From CAIUGU01 sp965279735 (GTDB lineage Bacteria; Pseudomonadota; Gammaproteobacteria; Steroidobacterales; Steroidobacteraceae): a stretch of DNA of 64,000 bases. The notes under the pieces are model-generated. The model worked only from the letters and a program-made list of their open reading frames with translations. It was not told where the DNA came from and searched no databases. The DNA lies in contig OZ257260.1 in assembly GCA_965279735.1 (NCBI GenBank), forward strand, positions 2,728,001 through 2,792,000. Reading direction: 5' to 3'. A program made the position numbers and the translations under genes. Positions 25,796 through 35,935 of this stretch are shown piece by piece; the first letter of the stretch is position 1, and each line of letters begins with the position of its first letter.

Positions 25796-28204
25796 TCAAT
25801 TCCGGGCCCGCGCGGCGGTCGACAACTCACCCGCTGCGGACAACTTCATCTGGAACGGCGTGGATCTCACGATCTCGAGCACGACCGCCGAGAATCGATA
25901 GTCCGCTGGCTTCGTGGATCTTTCGATGCCGCGAACCGCAGGCATGTCGTAGTACTCGAGGCCTCGACCTAACGCGTACGTAAGAAGCTTCTCGGTGAAC
26001 GCATCGACGAAGTGGCCGGGATCCGACGCAATGGCGGCCCTCAGCTCCTGGACACCGTTGATCGGTGTTCCATTGGCAAGATTGCCGGACGCATTGATCG
26101 TATCGCCCGCCTCATCCTTGGCACGCTTGGTTCCAATACCGTCAAAGACTTCCATCGAGAAACCAATGGGATCCATGATCGCGTGGCACGACGCGCACCC
26201 GGGATCAGCGCGGTGGCGCTCCAGACGCACGCGCAACGACTGGGGATCGAGCGAATCCGCTGCATTCTCCTGGAGCGCAGGAACATTGTCCGGCGGGCTC
26301 GGGGGCGAATAGGCCAGCAGGTTCTCGAGTACCCATGCGCCGCGCTTCACGGGAGAGGTCCGGTTGGACATCGATGTCACGGTGAGAATGCTGCCTTGGC
26401 CCAGCAGTCCGCGGCGTGCATCGTCATCAAGCCGCACCTTGCGGAAGTCGCTGCCATAGACTCCCGGCACGCCGTAATGGCGAGCGAGCCTTTCATTCAT
26501 GAATGTGTAGTCCGCCGTCAACAGCTCCACCACGCTGCGATCGTCACGCATGATGTTCCCGAAGAACATCAGCGTCTCGGTCCTGAAAGCATTGCGAAGA
26601 GTCTCGTCGAAATCGGGGAACGCGAAAGAATCCGGCTGGGCTGCATCCAGATTACGCAGATGCAGCCACTGCGCAGCGAAGTTGTTGGCCAGCGCTTCCG
26701 CACGCGGATCTTTCAGCATCCGGCGGACCTGCTGTTCCAGAACCTTGTTGTCACGCAGCTTGCCGGCGGCCGCGAGATCGGTCAGCTCCGTGTCTGGAAT
26801 CGAGCTCCAGAGAAAGAACGACAGACGCGAAGCCAGCTCCAGATCGCTGATCCGGTAAGCCGTCTTGGGTGCGATTCCCTTCGGGTCGCGTTCCATCCGG
26901 AAAATGAAATCGGGGCTCGAAAGAATGCGGTTCAACCCCATCTGGATGCCGCCTTCGAACGTCCCGCTTGCTTCCTTGCCCTGCTGGTAGAAATCACGAA
27001 GGATGACCCGATCCGTTTCCGAAACAGGCCTGCGATAAGCAGAACGCGCCAGTTGCGACAGGATGCGATCAGCACAAGCCGTCTCGTCCCGCGCATTCTT
27101 CGGTACACACGTGAATATCGCCTTGCGGCTGGGTGTTTCAGCGGCTGGCGCTTTGGCGTTGAAGGGTCCGCGGATCAAAAGCCCTTCTACGGAAGGAACG
27201 CCCCCGAAATACACCGGATCGAAATTGATGTTCTGGAAAGGCTGGAGCTGATCGACTTCCCGTGCGTCGGTTTTCTTCAGGAAAGTCGCGGTGATCCTGT
27301 GGGTCCCGGCAGACAGCGGAATCCGGACCTTTACACGCTCAGTAATAGCATTCCTGATTACTGCAGGCTCTTCGAGCAGCAGCACGTAATCGGCAGCACC
27401 ACCCATCGTGACCAGTCTTTCCTGCTTTCCGTCCACAGCCACTTCGAACTGATGCGGGAACTGCAGGCCACGGACGTTGCCTTCCGTGTTCTTCAGGAAC
27501 GTCACATTGAATTCGTAAATGCCATCGAGCGGAAAGTAGTGTTCGACCAGAAGACCACCGCGTGTACCGGCAGGCAGTCCTTCAATGTGTTCGGCCTGTG
27601 AATAACGTTGGCTGACGCGGTAAAGGGAATCTTCCGGCGGCAATGCCGGATCGCCAACAGCGGTCGCACTGATGCGATCAGCGGCTGCGAGATAGCCTTC
27701 CAGCAGCGACGGAGAAATGCCCAGCACGTCGGCGACATTATCGAAGCCGTAGCTGGAGCTGTCAGGTGCCATCATCGCCTCGACGTCGACGTCGAGGGCG
27801 AGCAGATCGCGGATGGCATTCTTGTATTCTGTTCTGTTCAGCCGGTACGGCGCAGGTCGTCCGGGATTGGGGTTCTTTGCCGCATTCCGGTCCAGCTCCG
27901 TTTCGAGCCAGCGCGTGAATCCATCATAAGTCGCCGGATCCGGACGAGGCTTGCCAACAGGAGGCATAGCTGAAGCCCGAAGCTTCGTGACGACTTTCTC
28001 AAGGATGCCCGCGTGTTCGCCAATCTTCGAGAGATCGAGATCGTCGAGCGAAAGGCCACCGCGATTCTCGATCGGGTCGTGGCAGTCCACACAATAGCGG
28101 TCGACCAGGGCGCGATACTGCGCAGGGGAATCGGCATTTTGCGCAACGGCAACTGCGGGCCCCGCAAAGACCATCGGCAGCCACCAGGCATGTCTCCAAC
28201 CCAT
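25796..28204 (-). CDS. DUF1592-type dihaem-motif exported protein, module 1
   Basis: An 802-residue protein. After a signal peptide (MGWRHAWWLPMVFAGPAVAVAQ) comes a CVDCH haem-binding motif in a cytochrome-c-like domain. The rest follows the DUF1587-DUF1595-DUF1592-DUF1588-DUF1585 order: RLNRTEYKNAIRDLL, then CADRILSQLARSAYRRPV, then ASRLSFFLWSSIPD, then NRTSPVKRGAWVLENLL. A second CASCH motif sits in PGCASCHAIMDPIGF. The chosen ATG at 28204 has a run of G 8 nt upstream; the frame is open to 28264. A homologue is at 61470-63896. The haem motifs suggest electron transfer outside the cytoplasm; the substrate is unknown. Confidence 0.85.
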   Translation of the reverse strand: MGWRHAWWLPMVFAGPAVAVAQNADSPAQYRALVDRYCVDCHDPIENRGGLSLDDLDLSKIGEHAGILEKVVTKLRASAMPPVGKPRPDPATYDGFTRWLETELDRNAAKNPNPGRPAPYRLNRTEYKNAIRDLLALDVDVEAMMAPDSSSYGFDNVADVLGISPSLLEGYLAAADRISATAVGDPALPPEDSLYRVSQRYSQAEHIEGLPAGTRGGLLVEHYFPLDGIYEFNVTFLKNTEGNVRGLQFPHQFEVAVDGKQERLVTMGGAADYVLLLEEPAVIRNAITERVKVRIPLSAGTHRITATFLKKTDAREVDQLQPFQNINFDPVYFGGVPSVEGLLIRGPFNAKAPAAETPSRKAIFTCVPKNARDETACADRILSQLARSAYRRPVSETDRVILRDFYQQGKEASGTFEGGIQMGLNRILSSPDFIFRMERDPKGIAPKTAYRISDLELASRLSFFLWSSIPDTELTDLAAAGKLRDNKVLEQQVRRMLKDPRAEALANNFAAQWLHLRNLDAAQPDSFAFPDFDETLRNAFRTETLMFFGNIMRDDRSVVELLTADYTFMNERLARHYGVPGVYGSDFRKVRLDDDARRGLLGQGSILTVTSMSNRTSPVKRGAWVLENLLAYSPPSPPDNVPALQENAADSLDPQSLRVRLERHRADPGCASCHAIMDPIGFSMEVFDGIGTKRAKDEAGDTINASGNLANGTPINGVQELRAAIASDPGHFVDAFTEKLLTYALGRGLEYYDMPAVRGIERSTKPADYRFSAVVLEIVRSTPFQMKLSAAGELSTAARARN

Positions 28205-28469
28205 CAGAACCGCCCCCATCGTCTGTTGGCAAACCGGAAACCCTTGGCGGGTAGCGAAGTTCACCGACCTGCTGCAATCGTGGATTTTTATAGCGTCAGA
28301 ATTATTCCCGAGTATACATGCGAATTTTCCTGCCGCCGGAGGACATCAGCAGACCGACAACAATGCCGCAACGCATCATTGCTGAACGTCGTTATGTTGG
28401 GTGGAACCGAAACGGATCAAATGCGCGAGTTGCCACGTCGCAGCCGAAACCCGCCAGTTATTCAGCGAC

Positions 28470-29360
28470 TCAAAGTCCCCGGTTCAGCGTGCGTGCGTGG
28501 TGCCGGAGATGATCTTCCATATAAGTGGAGATGAAGTAATAGCCGTGGTCGTAACCCGTATGCCGGCGCAGCGTCAGCGGGTAGTTCACCTTGCGGCAGG
28601 CTTCTTCAAACAACTGGGGATGCAGCTGCTGTTCGAGAAACTGGTCAGAGAGCCCCTGGTCAACGAGGATCGGTGGGCGACGCGGTGCATCCTTCAGGCC
28701 CGATACAAGCGTTGTTGCGTCGTACTGCTTCCACTCATCCCGTTTCATTCCCAGATAACGACTGAACGCCTTCTCTCCCCAGGGACACTGCATGGGTGCA
28801 GCGATGGGAGCGAAAGCTGAAACAGAGTGGTACAGGTCGGGGTTCTTGAGAGCGATTGTCAGCGCCCCATGGCCGCCCATCGAGTGCCCGAAGATCCCCA
28901 TGCGTGCACTGTCGACCGGGAAGTTGGCCTCGATCAGCGCCGGCAGTTCCCGGGTCACATACGAATACATGCGGTAGTGCTTCGACCACGGTTCCGCCGT
29001 GGCATCGAGATAAAAACCCGCGCCGACGCCGAAGTCCCAGCTGTCGCTGTCACCTGGCAGCGGTACACCGCGGGGACTCGTATCGGGCGCCACGAGCATG
29101 AGCCCGAGTTCTGCAGCGACTCGCTGCGCGCCCGCCTTGATCATGAAGGTTTCTTCGGTGCACGTGAGTCCGGCGAGGTAGTACAGCACCGGCACCTGCT
29201 GCTTGAGCGCGAGCGGCGGTACGAACACCGAAAACCGCATCGAGCATTGCGTCTCGGCGGAGTCATGACGGTAAAAGCCCATCACGCCACCGAAGCACTG
29301 GTGGAGATTCACGATCTCCAGGTGCGTGGGATTCGCTGCATCGGTGGGCTGCGCGTTCAT
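28470..29360 (-). CDS. frmB: S-formylglutathione hydrolase
   Basis: A 296-residue alpha/beta-hydrolase of the FrmB/FghA/esterase D type. Catalytic Ser160 is in GHSMGG, and SDQFLEQQLHP and GYDHGYYFI carry the Asp and His. LAGLTCTEETFM and SPRGVPLPGDSDSWDFG are strong family markers. It turns S-formylglutathione into formate and glutathione. The ATG at 29360 starts 3 nt after the adhC stop; a TTG two codons earlier overlaps it. With adhC upstream and the fds operon in the same orientation 6 kb away, it fits a formaldehyde-to-CO2 route. Confidence 0.95.
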   Translation of the reverse strand: MNAQPTDAANPTHLEIVNLHQCFGGVMGFYRHDSAETQCSMRFSVFVPPLALKQQVPVLYYLAGLTCTEETFMIKAGAQRVAAELGLMLVAPDTSPRGVPLPGDSDSWDFGVGAGFYLDATAEPWSKHYRMYSYVTRELPALIEANFPVDSARMGIFGHSMGGHGALTIALKNPDLYHSVSAFAPIAAPMQCPWGEKAFSRYLGMKRDEWKQYDATTLVSGLKDAPRRPPILVDQGLSDQFLEQQLHPQLFEEACRKVNYPLTLRRHTGYDHGYYFISTYMEDHLRHHARTLNRGL

Positions 29361-29362
29361 GT

Positions 29363-30472
<1,110 letters not shown>

Positions 30473-30893
30473 TCCAATCCCCTGGTTGATTTTTCTGCGA
30501 GTGAGCACGCGTCAGGCTGCACCACTACGTAGACGAAAGAATCCGGACCGACACGATAACAAAGCGGCCCTGCATGAACCCGCTTGCCAATCGCGGGCCA
30601 TGAGGGCGACAAGTTGTTTTACATTCGTAAACTTGATTTTTACCATCGTCAAGTGACGTAGGCAAGCACGAAATCCTTCGGTGTGGGGACCGACCGATTT
30701 CACCTTGCGTGCGGCGCGTATTCCCTGCGCGACCCGGATGCATTAGCGTAGGAAGCGGCTGCAGCGCGGCCTGCCAGGACAGGAACCTCGCCAGACAGAA
30801 GCCCAAGGTCGCGATTTCTGCGGGCGACTTGGAGCCAGCGCGCATTTCGACCCGGCATTCCAGAATTTTCCATTTCCAATCAAGCAATTAGTC
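30473..30893. other. Divergent intergenic region, frmA to TetR gene
   Basis: About 420 bp with no gene I can support. It holds the tandem operator-like repeats at 30618-30652 and must carry divergent promoters for the frmA-frmB pair and the TetR gene. Confidence 0.5.
30618..30652. promoter_or_regulatory. Tandem operator-like sites, 21 bp apart
   Basis: TTTACATTCGTAAA at 30618-30631 has arms TTTAC and GTAAA. A related copy, TTTACCATCGTCAA, is at 30639-30652 and matches 11 of 14 positions. Their starts are 21 bp apart, two turns of the helix, which would put two dimers on one DNA face. Location between frmA and a TetR gene makes a TetR operator the best guess. Confidence 0.5.
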
Positions 30894-31559
30894 ATGCCTG
30901 GATCAGATCAAAAGCCGAACGGTAACGTCGATGTCGCGGTGCGCGAGCGCCTGCTGGAAGCCGCGGTGGACGCCTTTGCGGCCTTCGGTTTCGAAGGCGC
31001 CTCGCTGCGCATGATTGCCCAGAAAGCAGGTGTCGCTTTCCAGCTCATCACTTATTACTTCGGTTCGAAGGAAGACCTGTGGATCGCCAGCGTCGATTTC
31101 CTCTTCGACGTGCGGATGAAGGCAGCCAAGACCACCTTCAATCCGGTGAAGGACTTTGAACCCCAGCTTCGCGAATGGCTGAACATCGCGCTGCGCTTTT
31201 CCATCCAGGAGCCGCAGCTACGCCAGATCATGTGCCAGGAATATCTGGCCCGCAGTGAACGCTACGAAAAGCATTTGCGCCCGCGCCTGCGCGAGGCTAC
31301 CCCCTACTTCGCCTATTTCTTCGAGCAGGCGCAGAAGCAGGGCATTGCTGCGCGGCTGTCTGCTAAGGAAATGCTCCTGATCCTCCGCGGGATCATGCTG
31401 CTGGCGGCCGTCGCGCCGGACGAAATCACTTCCATCGTGGGCGGACGTATCGACAGCCAGAAGACGATTGAAGTGCTCTCCGATCTCGTCGTGAATCTTT
31501 TCATGAAGGGTGAAGGCACAACGGCCCTCAAGCACCTCACGGCCGTGCAGACGGCCTGA
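30894..31559 (+). CDS. TetR/AcrR family transcriptional regulator
   Basis: A 221-residue regulator. The N-terminal helix-turn-helix is at about residues 17-60 (RERLLEAAVDAFAAFGFEG, MIAQKAGVAFQLITYYFGSKEDL); the C-terminal ligand domain belongs to the CerR-type class by its FFEQAQKQG region. It is divergent from frmA-frmB and 12 bp upstream of the creatininase-family gene. It could control either side; nearby palindromic sites are closer to the midpoint than to its own start. Ligand unknown. Confidence 0.9.
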   Translation: MPGSDQKPNGNVDVAVRERLLEAAVDAFAAFGFEGASLRMIAQKAGVAFQLITYYFGSKEDLWIASVDFLFDVRMKAAKTTFNPVKDFEPQLREWLNIALRFSIQEPQLRQIMCQEYLARSERYEKHLRPRLREATPYFAYFFEQAQKQGIAARLSAKEMLLILRGIMLLAAVAPDEITSIVGGRIDSQKTIEVLSDLVVNLFMKGEGTTALKHLTAVQTA

Positions 31560-31571
31560 GATCACGCGGGC

Positions 31572-32357
31572 ATGATCCAGTTCTGGCAGGACCTCACGAC
31601 GACTGACTTCGCTGCGCTCGATGCAGAATCGACGCTGGCGGTTCTGCCTGTCGCAGCAGTCGAGCAGCACGGACCCCACTTGCCGCTGGCGACGGATGCC
31701 CTCATCAACGCGGGCCTGATTGACGTTCTGCTGCAACAACCTCACCGCAAAGCGCGTGTCCTTGTGCTGCCCGCGATGACGATCGGTCACAGCCTTGAAC
31801 ATACCGATTTCAAGGGCACGCTCACCATCGCAGCAGAGACTCTGCTTGCCTCATGGCTCGACGTCGGCAAAAGCGTTGCGCGAACCGGCGTGCGCAAACT
31901 CATCATCCTGAACACCCACGGTGGACAGACTTCGCTCGTGCAGATCGCTGCCTTGAGGCTGCGTGCGGAATGCAGGATGCTCGCAGTCCGTGCGAATTAC
32001 TTTGCGTTCGGCTCACCGGCAGGACTGTTCGAAGCGGACGAGCTGAAGCATGGTATTCACGGCGGCGAGATGGAAACTTCCCTGCTCCTCCACCTGCGGC
32101 CGGATCTCGTGCGGCGTGATCAGTTGGAGAATTTTTCGGGATTGCCGCAGTCGCTGGCCGCTTCGAACAAGGTATTCGGCGCGGAAAAACCGGTCGGTTT
32201 CGGCTGGCTGAGTCAGGACCTGCATCCCGCTGGCGTGGTGGGAAACGCAGCGAAAGCCGATGCAGTTCGGGGAAAACAGCTACTGGACTACCTAGCTGAA
32301 AAACTGGGCGTGCTGATCGAAGAAGTCGCGGCGACGCCGCTGTCGGTATTGAAGTAG
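31572..32357 (+). CDS. Creatininase family protein
   Basis: A 261-residue metal-dependent amidohydrolase of the creatininase / MftE / FAPy-deformylase fold. E31, H33 and D42 in EQHGPHLPLATD, the later NTHGGQTSL and the HGIHGGEMETSLLL motif give the usual metal ligands. Members hydrolyse cyclic amides such as creatinine or small peptides. It begins 12 bp after the TetR gene and is probably controlled with it. The substrate is unknown, and no other creatine-pathway genes are nearby. Confidence 0.85.
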   Translation: MIQFWQDLTTTDFAALDAESTLAVLPVAAVEQHGPHLPLATDALINAGLIDVLLQQPHRKARVLVLPAMTIGHSLEHTDFKGTLTIAAETLLASWLDVGKSVARTGVRKLIILNTHGGQTSLVQIAALRLRAECRMLAVRANYFAFGSPAGLFEADELKHGIHGGEMETSLLLHLRPDLVRRDQLENFSGLPQSLAASNKVFGAEKPVGFGWLSQDLHPAGVVGNAAKADAVRGKQLLDYLAEKLGVLIEEVAATPLSVLK

Positions 32358-32360
32358 CCC

Positions 32361-32526
32361 CTCCCTCACCCGCACTCCGCGCGGCCTCTCCCACGGGAGA
32401 GGTAGATCCCTCTCACCCCAACCCTCTCCCGACGGGGGAGGTGATGCCCCCTCACCCCAGCCCTCTCCCAGCGGGAGAGGGAGTCGATACCCTCTCCGGG
32501 TGGAGAGGGAAACGGAGTGGGTGAGG
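32361..32526. repeat. Compound palindromic intergenic repeat
   Basis: Four short hairpins in a row: CCTCTCCC/GGGAGAGG at 32385-32402, CCTCTCCC with GGGGGAGG at 32423-32441, CCCTCTCCC/GGGAGAGGG at 32461-32481, and CCCTCTCC/GGAGAGGG at 32490-32509. They are joined by CTCACCCCA units. The ends CCTCACCCGCACTCCG (32364-32379) and CGGAGTGGGTGAGG (32513-32526) are near inverted repeats, so the whole 165 bp could fold as one structure. It fills the gap between the creatininase and ribA-like genes. It resembles dispersed REP-type palindromes of GC-rich proteobacteria. Confidence 0.75.
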
Positions 32527-32527
32527 A

Positions 32528-33682
32528 TCAGGAATCCGAATCGACCGGCAGGTGCCCTGCCCGTTCCTGCTTCGCCTTGATGTAGCGCGCATTGTGTTCG
32601 TTGATTGCGCCACCGAGCGACACGCGACCGACCACCTCGATGCCCGCATCCTGAAGCTGGCGGAACTTGGTGGGATTGTTGGTGAGAAGCTGGATGCGGT
32701 TCACGCCTAACTTGCGCAGCATGAGCGCGGCCACGACGAACGTCCTTTCATCGGAACGAAAACCCAGCGCCTGGTCGGCATCGAGCGTATCGAGCCCACC
32801 GTCCTGCAGGTGATACGCACGCAGCTTGTTGGCAAGGCCGATGCCCCGCCCTTCCTGTGCGAGATACAGAAGAATGCCTCCGCCGGCAGCGCCCAGCTGA
32901 TCGACGGCATTACGCAACTGATCGCCGCAGTCGCATCGCAGGCTGCCAAGGAGATCGCCTGTCAAACAAGCAGAGTGAACGCGCACAGGTACGGGCTCCG
33001 ACTTGTCGAAGTCACCGACCAGCACGGCTACATGTTCCGTTCCATCGCGCGCATCCCGAAACAGCACGAGCCGGCAATTCTCATGACCGGACAGCGGCAC
33101 GCGAGCGTCGCTTACCCAGTCGAGATCCTCGACGCGTGGCTTCTCGAAATGCTCCACGTCCTCTGTCGCAACGATCAGGACATCGTCACTGAGTTTCGAG
33201 CGTTCAATATCAACAGTGCAGATGGCGGGCATCAGGCGTGCATGCTTGGCGAGCTTGAGACCCGCTTCGACCACCGGACTGCAAGGTGCAGCTGCGATCG
33301 CATCGAGATCGATTGCAGCCATGGCGGGTCTTGGAGCCAGGCCCGCAACGGCAGCCAACTCTGCAAACTGGACAGGCTGCGCAGGACGAAGCACCCAGGA
33401 CTGGTCCGGCGCATCGGCCAGCCCCAGTGCCATCGCACGCTGACCCGTGATGGCCAGTCGCACCGGACCGGCTTTCATGCGGACAAGGCGCTCGACCAAG
33501 GCGGGAGTCGCCGTTTCGAGGGCGCTCATCAACATGCCACTCGCCGGGCCCTGGACGAAAATTGCCCTTCCCCGACGCAATTCCATCAACGCACGTTCCA
33601 CCTGAAGGGTCCGGACATCCCCATTCAGGTAATCAACAGCGTCCCCGGGGTGGCCGTTGCCATTTATTTTGTCTGCCATCAT
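32528..33682 (-). CDS. ribA: GTP cyclohydrolase II with degenerate RibB-like N-terminus
   Basis: A roughly 384-residue protein. The C-terminal half is GTP cyclohydrolase II, the first step of riboflavin synthesis: zinc site in SACLTGDLLGSLRCDCGDQL, LAQEGRGIGLANKLRAYHLQD carrying the catalytic Tyr, and LTNNPTKFRQL. The N-terminal 180 residues align loosely with 3,4-dihydroxybutanone-4-phosphate synthase (ERALMELRRGRAIFV) but lack the DDEDRENEGD acidic motif, so that activity is probably lost. The start is uncertain: ATGs at 33682 and 33679, or 33751. It is divergent from the RibD-reductase-like gene. Confidence 0.85.
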   Translation of the reverse strand: MMADKINGNGHPGDAVDYLNGDVRTLQVERALMELRRGRAIFVQGPASGMLMSALETATPALVERLVRMKAGPVRLAITGQRAMALGLADAPDQSWVLRPAQPVQFAELAAVAGLAPRPAMAAIDLDAIAAAPCSPVVEAGLKLAKHARLMPAICTVDIERSKLSDDVLIVATEDVEHFEKPRVEDLDWVSDARVPLSGHENCRLVLFRDARDGTEHVAVLVGDFDKSEPVPVRVHSACLTGDLLGSLRCDCGDQLRNAVDQLGAAGGGILLYLAQEGRGIGLANKLRAYHLQDGGLDTLDADQALGFRSDERTFVVAALMLRKLGVNRIQLLTNNPTKFRQLQDAGIEVVGRVSLGGAINEHNARYIKAKQERAGHLPVDSDS

Positions 33683-33804
33683 GCCGTTCAAACTAACATA
33701 CCTCCCGACCCCCGCGAAAATGGCGCGAGTCCGCGACTCCACGTGGGACAAAGACTGACGTTCGGAGAACGCATTTCCGCATTCCGGGCAGGGAATCGAC
33801 AGAA

Positions 33805-34773
33805 TTGACTACGAACGGAACGCCAGTACAGGCAGTGGATGAAGCGTGGCGGCTGGTCAAAGCGGCCGCCGAAACGAACCGGGCCGGTTTTGATACCAGC
33901 CACTCCGCAGGCTACTTTCTCGGGGACAACGAGCAGCTGGTTTCCGTGGCCCTGGAGGACCCGAATGCCAGCCTCGCATGGCTGCCTGGCGGCGGCTGGA
34001 CGTCGCGGCTCGATCCGTCTGATGGTCGCAGTCCGCTGGTAGACCTGTACCTGCCTCTCGCCAGCAGCAACGGGGGACAACCCATGACCGTCGGGCATCT
34101 GGGCCAGAGTCTGGATGGATTCATCGCGACAAATACCGGAGATTCCTACTACGTGACCGGCCAGGAAAATGTCCGGCATCTGCACAGGATGCGCGGCCTG
34201 TGCGACGCCGTCATCGTGGGGGCAGGAACCATCGCCGCGGATGACCCGCAACTCACCACCCGTCGCGTCCCCGGCAAGAATCCGCTGCGGGTAGTGCTCG
34301 ACAGGACACGCCGCCTGGACAACCAGTATGGAGTGTTCAACGATGGCCAGGCGCCAACGCTGCTCGTTTGCGGAGACAGCGCACGCGAATCGTGGGCGCC
34401 GACAGACCAGGTAGACATTCTGAAGTTGCCTACGCCGGAAGGACAACTGGATCTCGTGGCGTTGATCGAAAATCTGCGTGCCCGCGGCTGCAATCGCATC
34501 TTCGTCGAAGGGGGCGGGGTCACGGTGTCGGCTTTTCTTCAGGCATCGCTGCTCCATCGCCTCCAGATTGCGGTCGCGCCGCTTCTCATCGGTGACGGTC
34601 GCCCCGCGATCCGCATGCCGGCACCGCTGGTGCTGAGCGATTGCGTGCGCCCTGAGCAGCGCATCTTCCGGATGGGAGAGGACATCCTCTTCGAATGTGT
34701 GTTGATGCCAGCATTCAATCCTGCCGCAGAAAGTCAGGCGCCCGATCCAGCGCCGATCGAACGGATACTCTGA
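33805..34773 (+). CDS. RibD C-terminal (reductase) domain protein
   Basis: A 322-residue protein. Residues from about 94 to 305 are the RibD/DHFR-like reductase: GHLGQSLDGFIAT, LCDAVIVGAGTIAADDPQLTTR, NPLRVVLDRTRRLD and the C-terminal IFVEGGGVTVSAFLQ. The N-terminal 90 residues show no deaminase zinc motif (no HAE or PCxxxxPPC), so it is not a full RibD. The TTG at 33805 is the only start that keeps it clear of the divergent ribA-like gene; AGGGA lies upstream. It may act as 5-amino-6-ribosylaminouracil phosphate reductase beside the ribA-like gene, or serve another pterin/flavin-type reduction. Confidence 0.75.
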   Translation: MTTNGTPVQAVDEAWRLVKAAAETNRAGFDTSHSAGYFLGDNEQLVSVALEDPNASLAWLPGGGWTSRLDPSDGRSPLVDLYLPLASSNGGQPMTVGHLGQSLDGFIATNTGDSYYVTGQENVRHLHRMRGLCDAVIVGAGTIAADDPQLTTRRVPGKNPLRVVLDRTRRLDNQYGVFNDGQAPTLLVCGDSARESWAPTDQVDILKLPTPEGQLDLVALIENLRARGCNRIFVEGGGVTVSAFLQASLLHRLQIAVAPLLIGDGRPAIRMPAPLVLSDCVRPEQRIFRMGEDILFECVLMPAFNPAAESQAPDPAPIERIL

Positions 34774-34786
34774 TTCCGGGACAACA

Positions 34787-35863
34787 GTGACGGCGCTGGC
34801 CCGCAAGATCCTGCATGTCGACATGGATGCGTTTTACGCCTCCGTCGAACAGCGCGATGATCCTTCCCTGCGTGGCAGACCGGTGGTAGTGGCATGGCGA
34901 GGCAACCGGTCGGTGGTCTGCGCCGCGAGTTATGAAGCACGAAAATTCGGCATTCGTTCAGCGATGCCTGCTGTACGCGCCGAGCGGCTCTGCCCGGAAG
35001 CGGTCTTCGTTCCCCCGGATTTCGTGCGCTACAAAGCCGTATCACGGCAGGTACGCGAGATCTTTTCGCGCCACACCGATCTCATCGAACCGCTGTCACT
35101 GGATGAAGCCTATCTCGACGTCACGGTCAGCAAATCCAGCCTGCCCTCGGCCACTGCGACAGCCGAAGCCATCCGGAAGGCGATTCATGAAGAAACGCAA
35201 CTGACGGCTTCGGCGGGCGTCGCAGCCAACAAGTTTCTGGCCAAGATTGCCTCGGACTGGCGCAAACCCGACGGGCTTTTCGTGATCCGTCCCGAGCAGG
35301 CGGATGCCTTTCTCGCGCCACTGCAGGTCGGCAGGCTTCCCGGCGTGGGCAAGGTCATGGAACGCAACCTGGCAGAGATGAATGTCAGCACCATTGCCGA
35401 CCTGCGCACACTCACGCTCCCGTTTCTTGAGCAACGCTTCGGTCGTTGGGGACGCCGTCTGCACGAACTTGCGCGCGGAATCGATGACCATCCAGTGCGC
35501 GTCGAGCGACCGACAGTGCAGATCTCCGCGGAAGATACGTTCCCCGAAGACCTCAATTTAAGCGAACTCGAACCGCATATCCGGCGCCTTGCGGAAAAAA
35601 CGTGGGCGGCCGCGCAGCGTGATCAGACGAGAATCGCCCGAACTGTCGTTCTCAAGCTCAAGACCGCGGATTTCAGATCGTTGACTCGTAGCCTTACGCC
35701 AGCCGTTCATCCTGGATCCGCCGGCGAGCTCGCCGACATCGCCTGCCAGCTCCGCAATCGCGTCGAGTTTCATGAAGATACCTTGTACCGGCTCGTGGGC
35801 GTCGGGCTGTCGGGCTTCATCGACAAGGATCTCCCGACAACACAGACGGACCTGTTCAAATAA
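34787..35863 (+). CDS. dinB: DNA polymerase IV (DinB)
   Basis: A 358-residue Y-family polymerase for bypass of damaged DNA. Catalytic acids are D12 in HVDMDAFYASVE and D106-E107 in SLDEAYLD; the Tyr in DAFYASVE is the usual steric gate. LPGVGKVMERNL is the helix-hairpin-helix of the thumb, and the C-terminal little-finger region ends TQTDLFK, a likely beta-clamp-binding peptide. The GTG at 34787 begins 13 bp after the RibD-like gene. No LexA box is evident upstream. Confidence 0.95.
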   Translation: MTALARKILHVDMDAFYASVEQRDDPSLRGRPVVVAWRGNRSVVCAASYEARKFGIRSAMPAVRAERLCPEAVFVPPDFVRYKAVSRQVREIFSRHTDLIEPLSLDEAYLDVTVSKSSLPSATATAEAIRKAIHEETQLTASAGVAANKFLAKIASDWRKPDGLFVIRPEQADAFLAPLQVGRLPGVGKVMERNLAEMNVSTIADLRTLTLPFLEQRFGRWGRRLHELARGIDDHPVRVERPTVQISAEDTFPEDLNLSELEPHIRRLAEKTWAAAQRDQTRIARTVVLKLKTADFRSLTRSLTPAVHPGSAGELADIACQLRNRVEFHEDTLYRLVGVGLSGFIDKDLPTTQTDLFK

Positions 35864-35890
35864 AAAGGGCTGGCAAAGCGCTGCCAGCCC
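35861..35890 (-). terminator. Terminator of TonB receptor 1 (minus strand)
   Basis: GGGCTGGCA (35867-35875) and TGCCAGCCC (35882-35890) form a 9-bp stem. On the minus strand the stem is followed by TTTTTA, so it ends transcription of the receptor gene and may also stop dinB readthrough. The same GGCTGGCA/TGCCAGCC stem is found after receptor 2. Confidence 0.8.
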
Positions 35891-35935
35891 TCCCGGTCCG
35901 GAAGACCGATTCCTGCTTTTCGATTGATGACCCGG

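Noticed and set aside
26012..27601. 529-codon open frame opposite the module 1 DUF1592 gene
   Set aside because: Mirror frame of a real gene; composition is rich in Arg and His with no domain signature.
32361..32526. CRISPR-like repeats
   Set aside because: The units are self-complementary, differ in length and have no regular unique spacers; no cas gene is near.
33683..33804. FMN riboswitch before the ribA-like gene
   Set aside because: The gap is only about 120 bp and lacks the conserved multi-stem FMN element.
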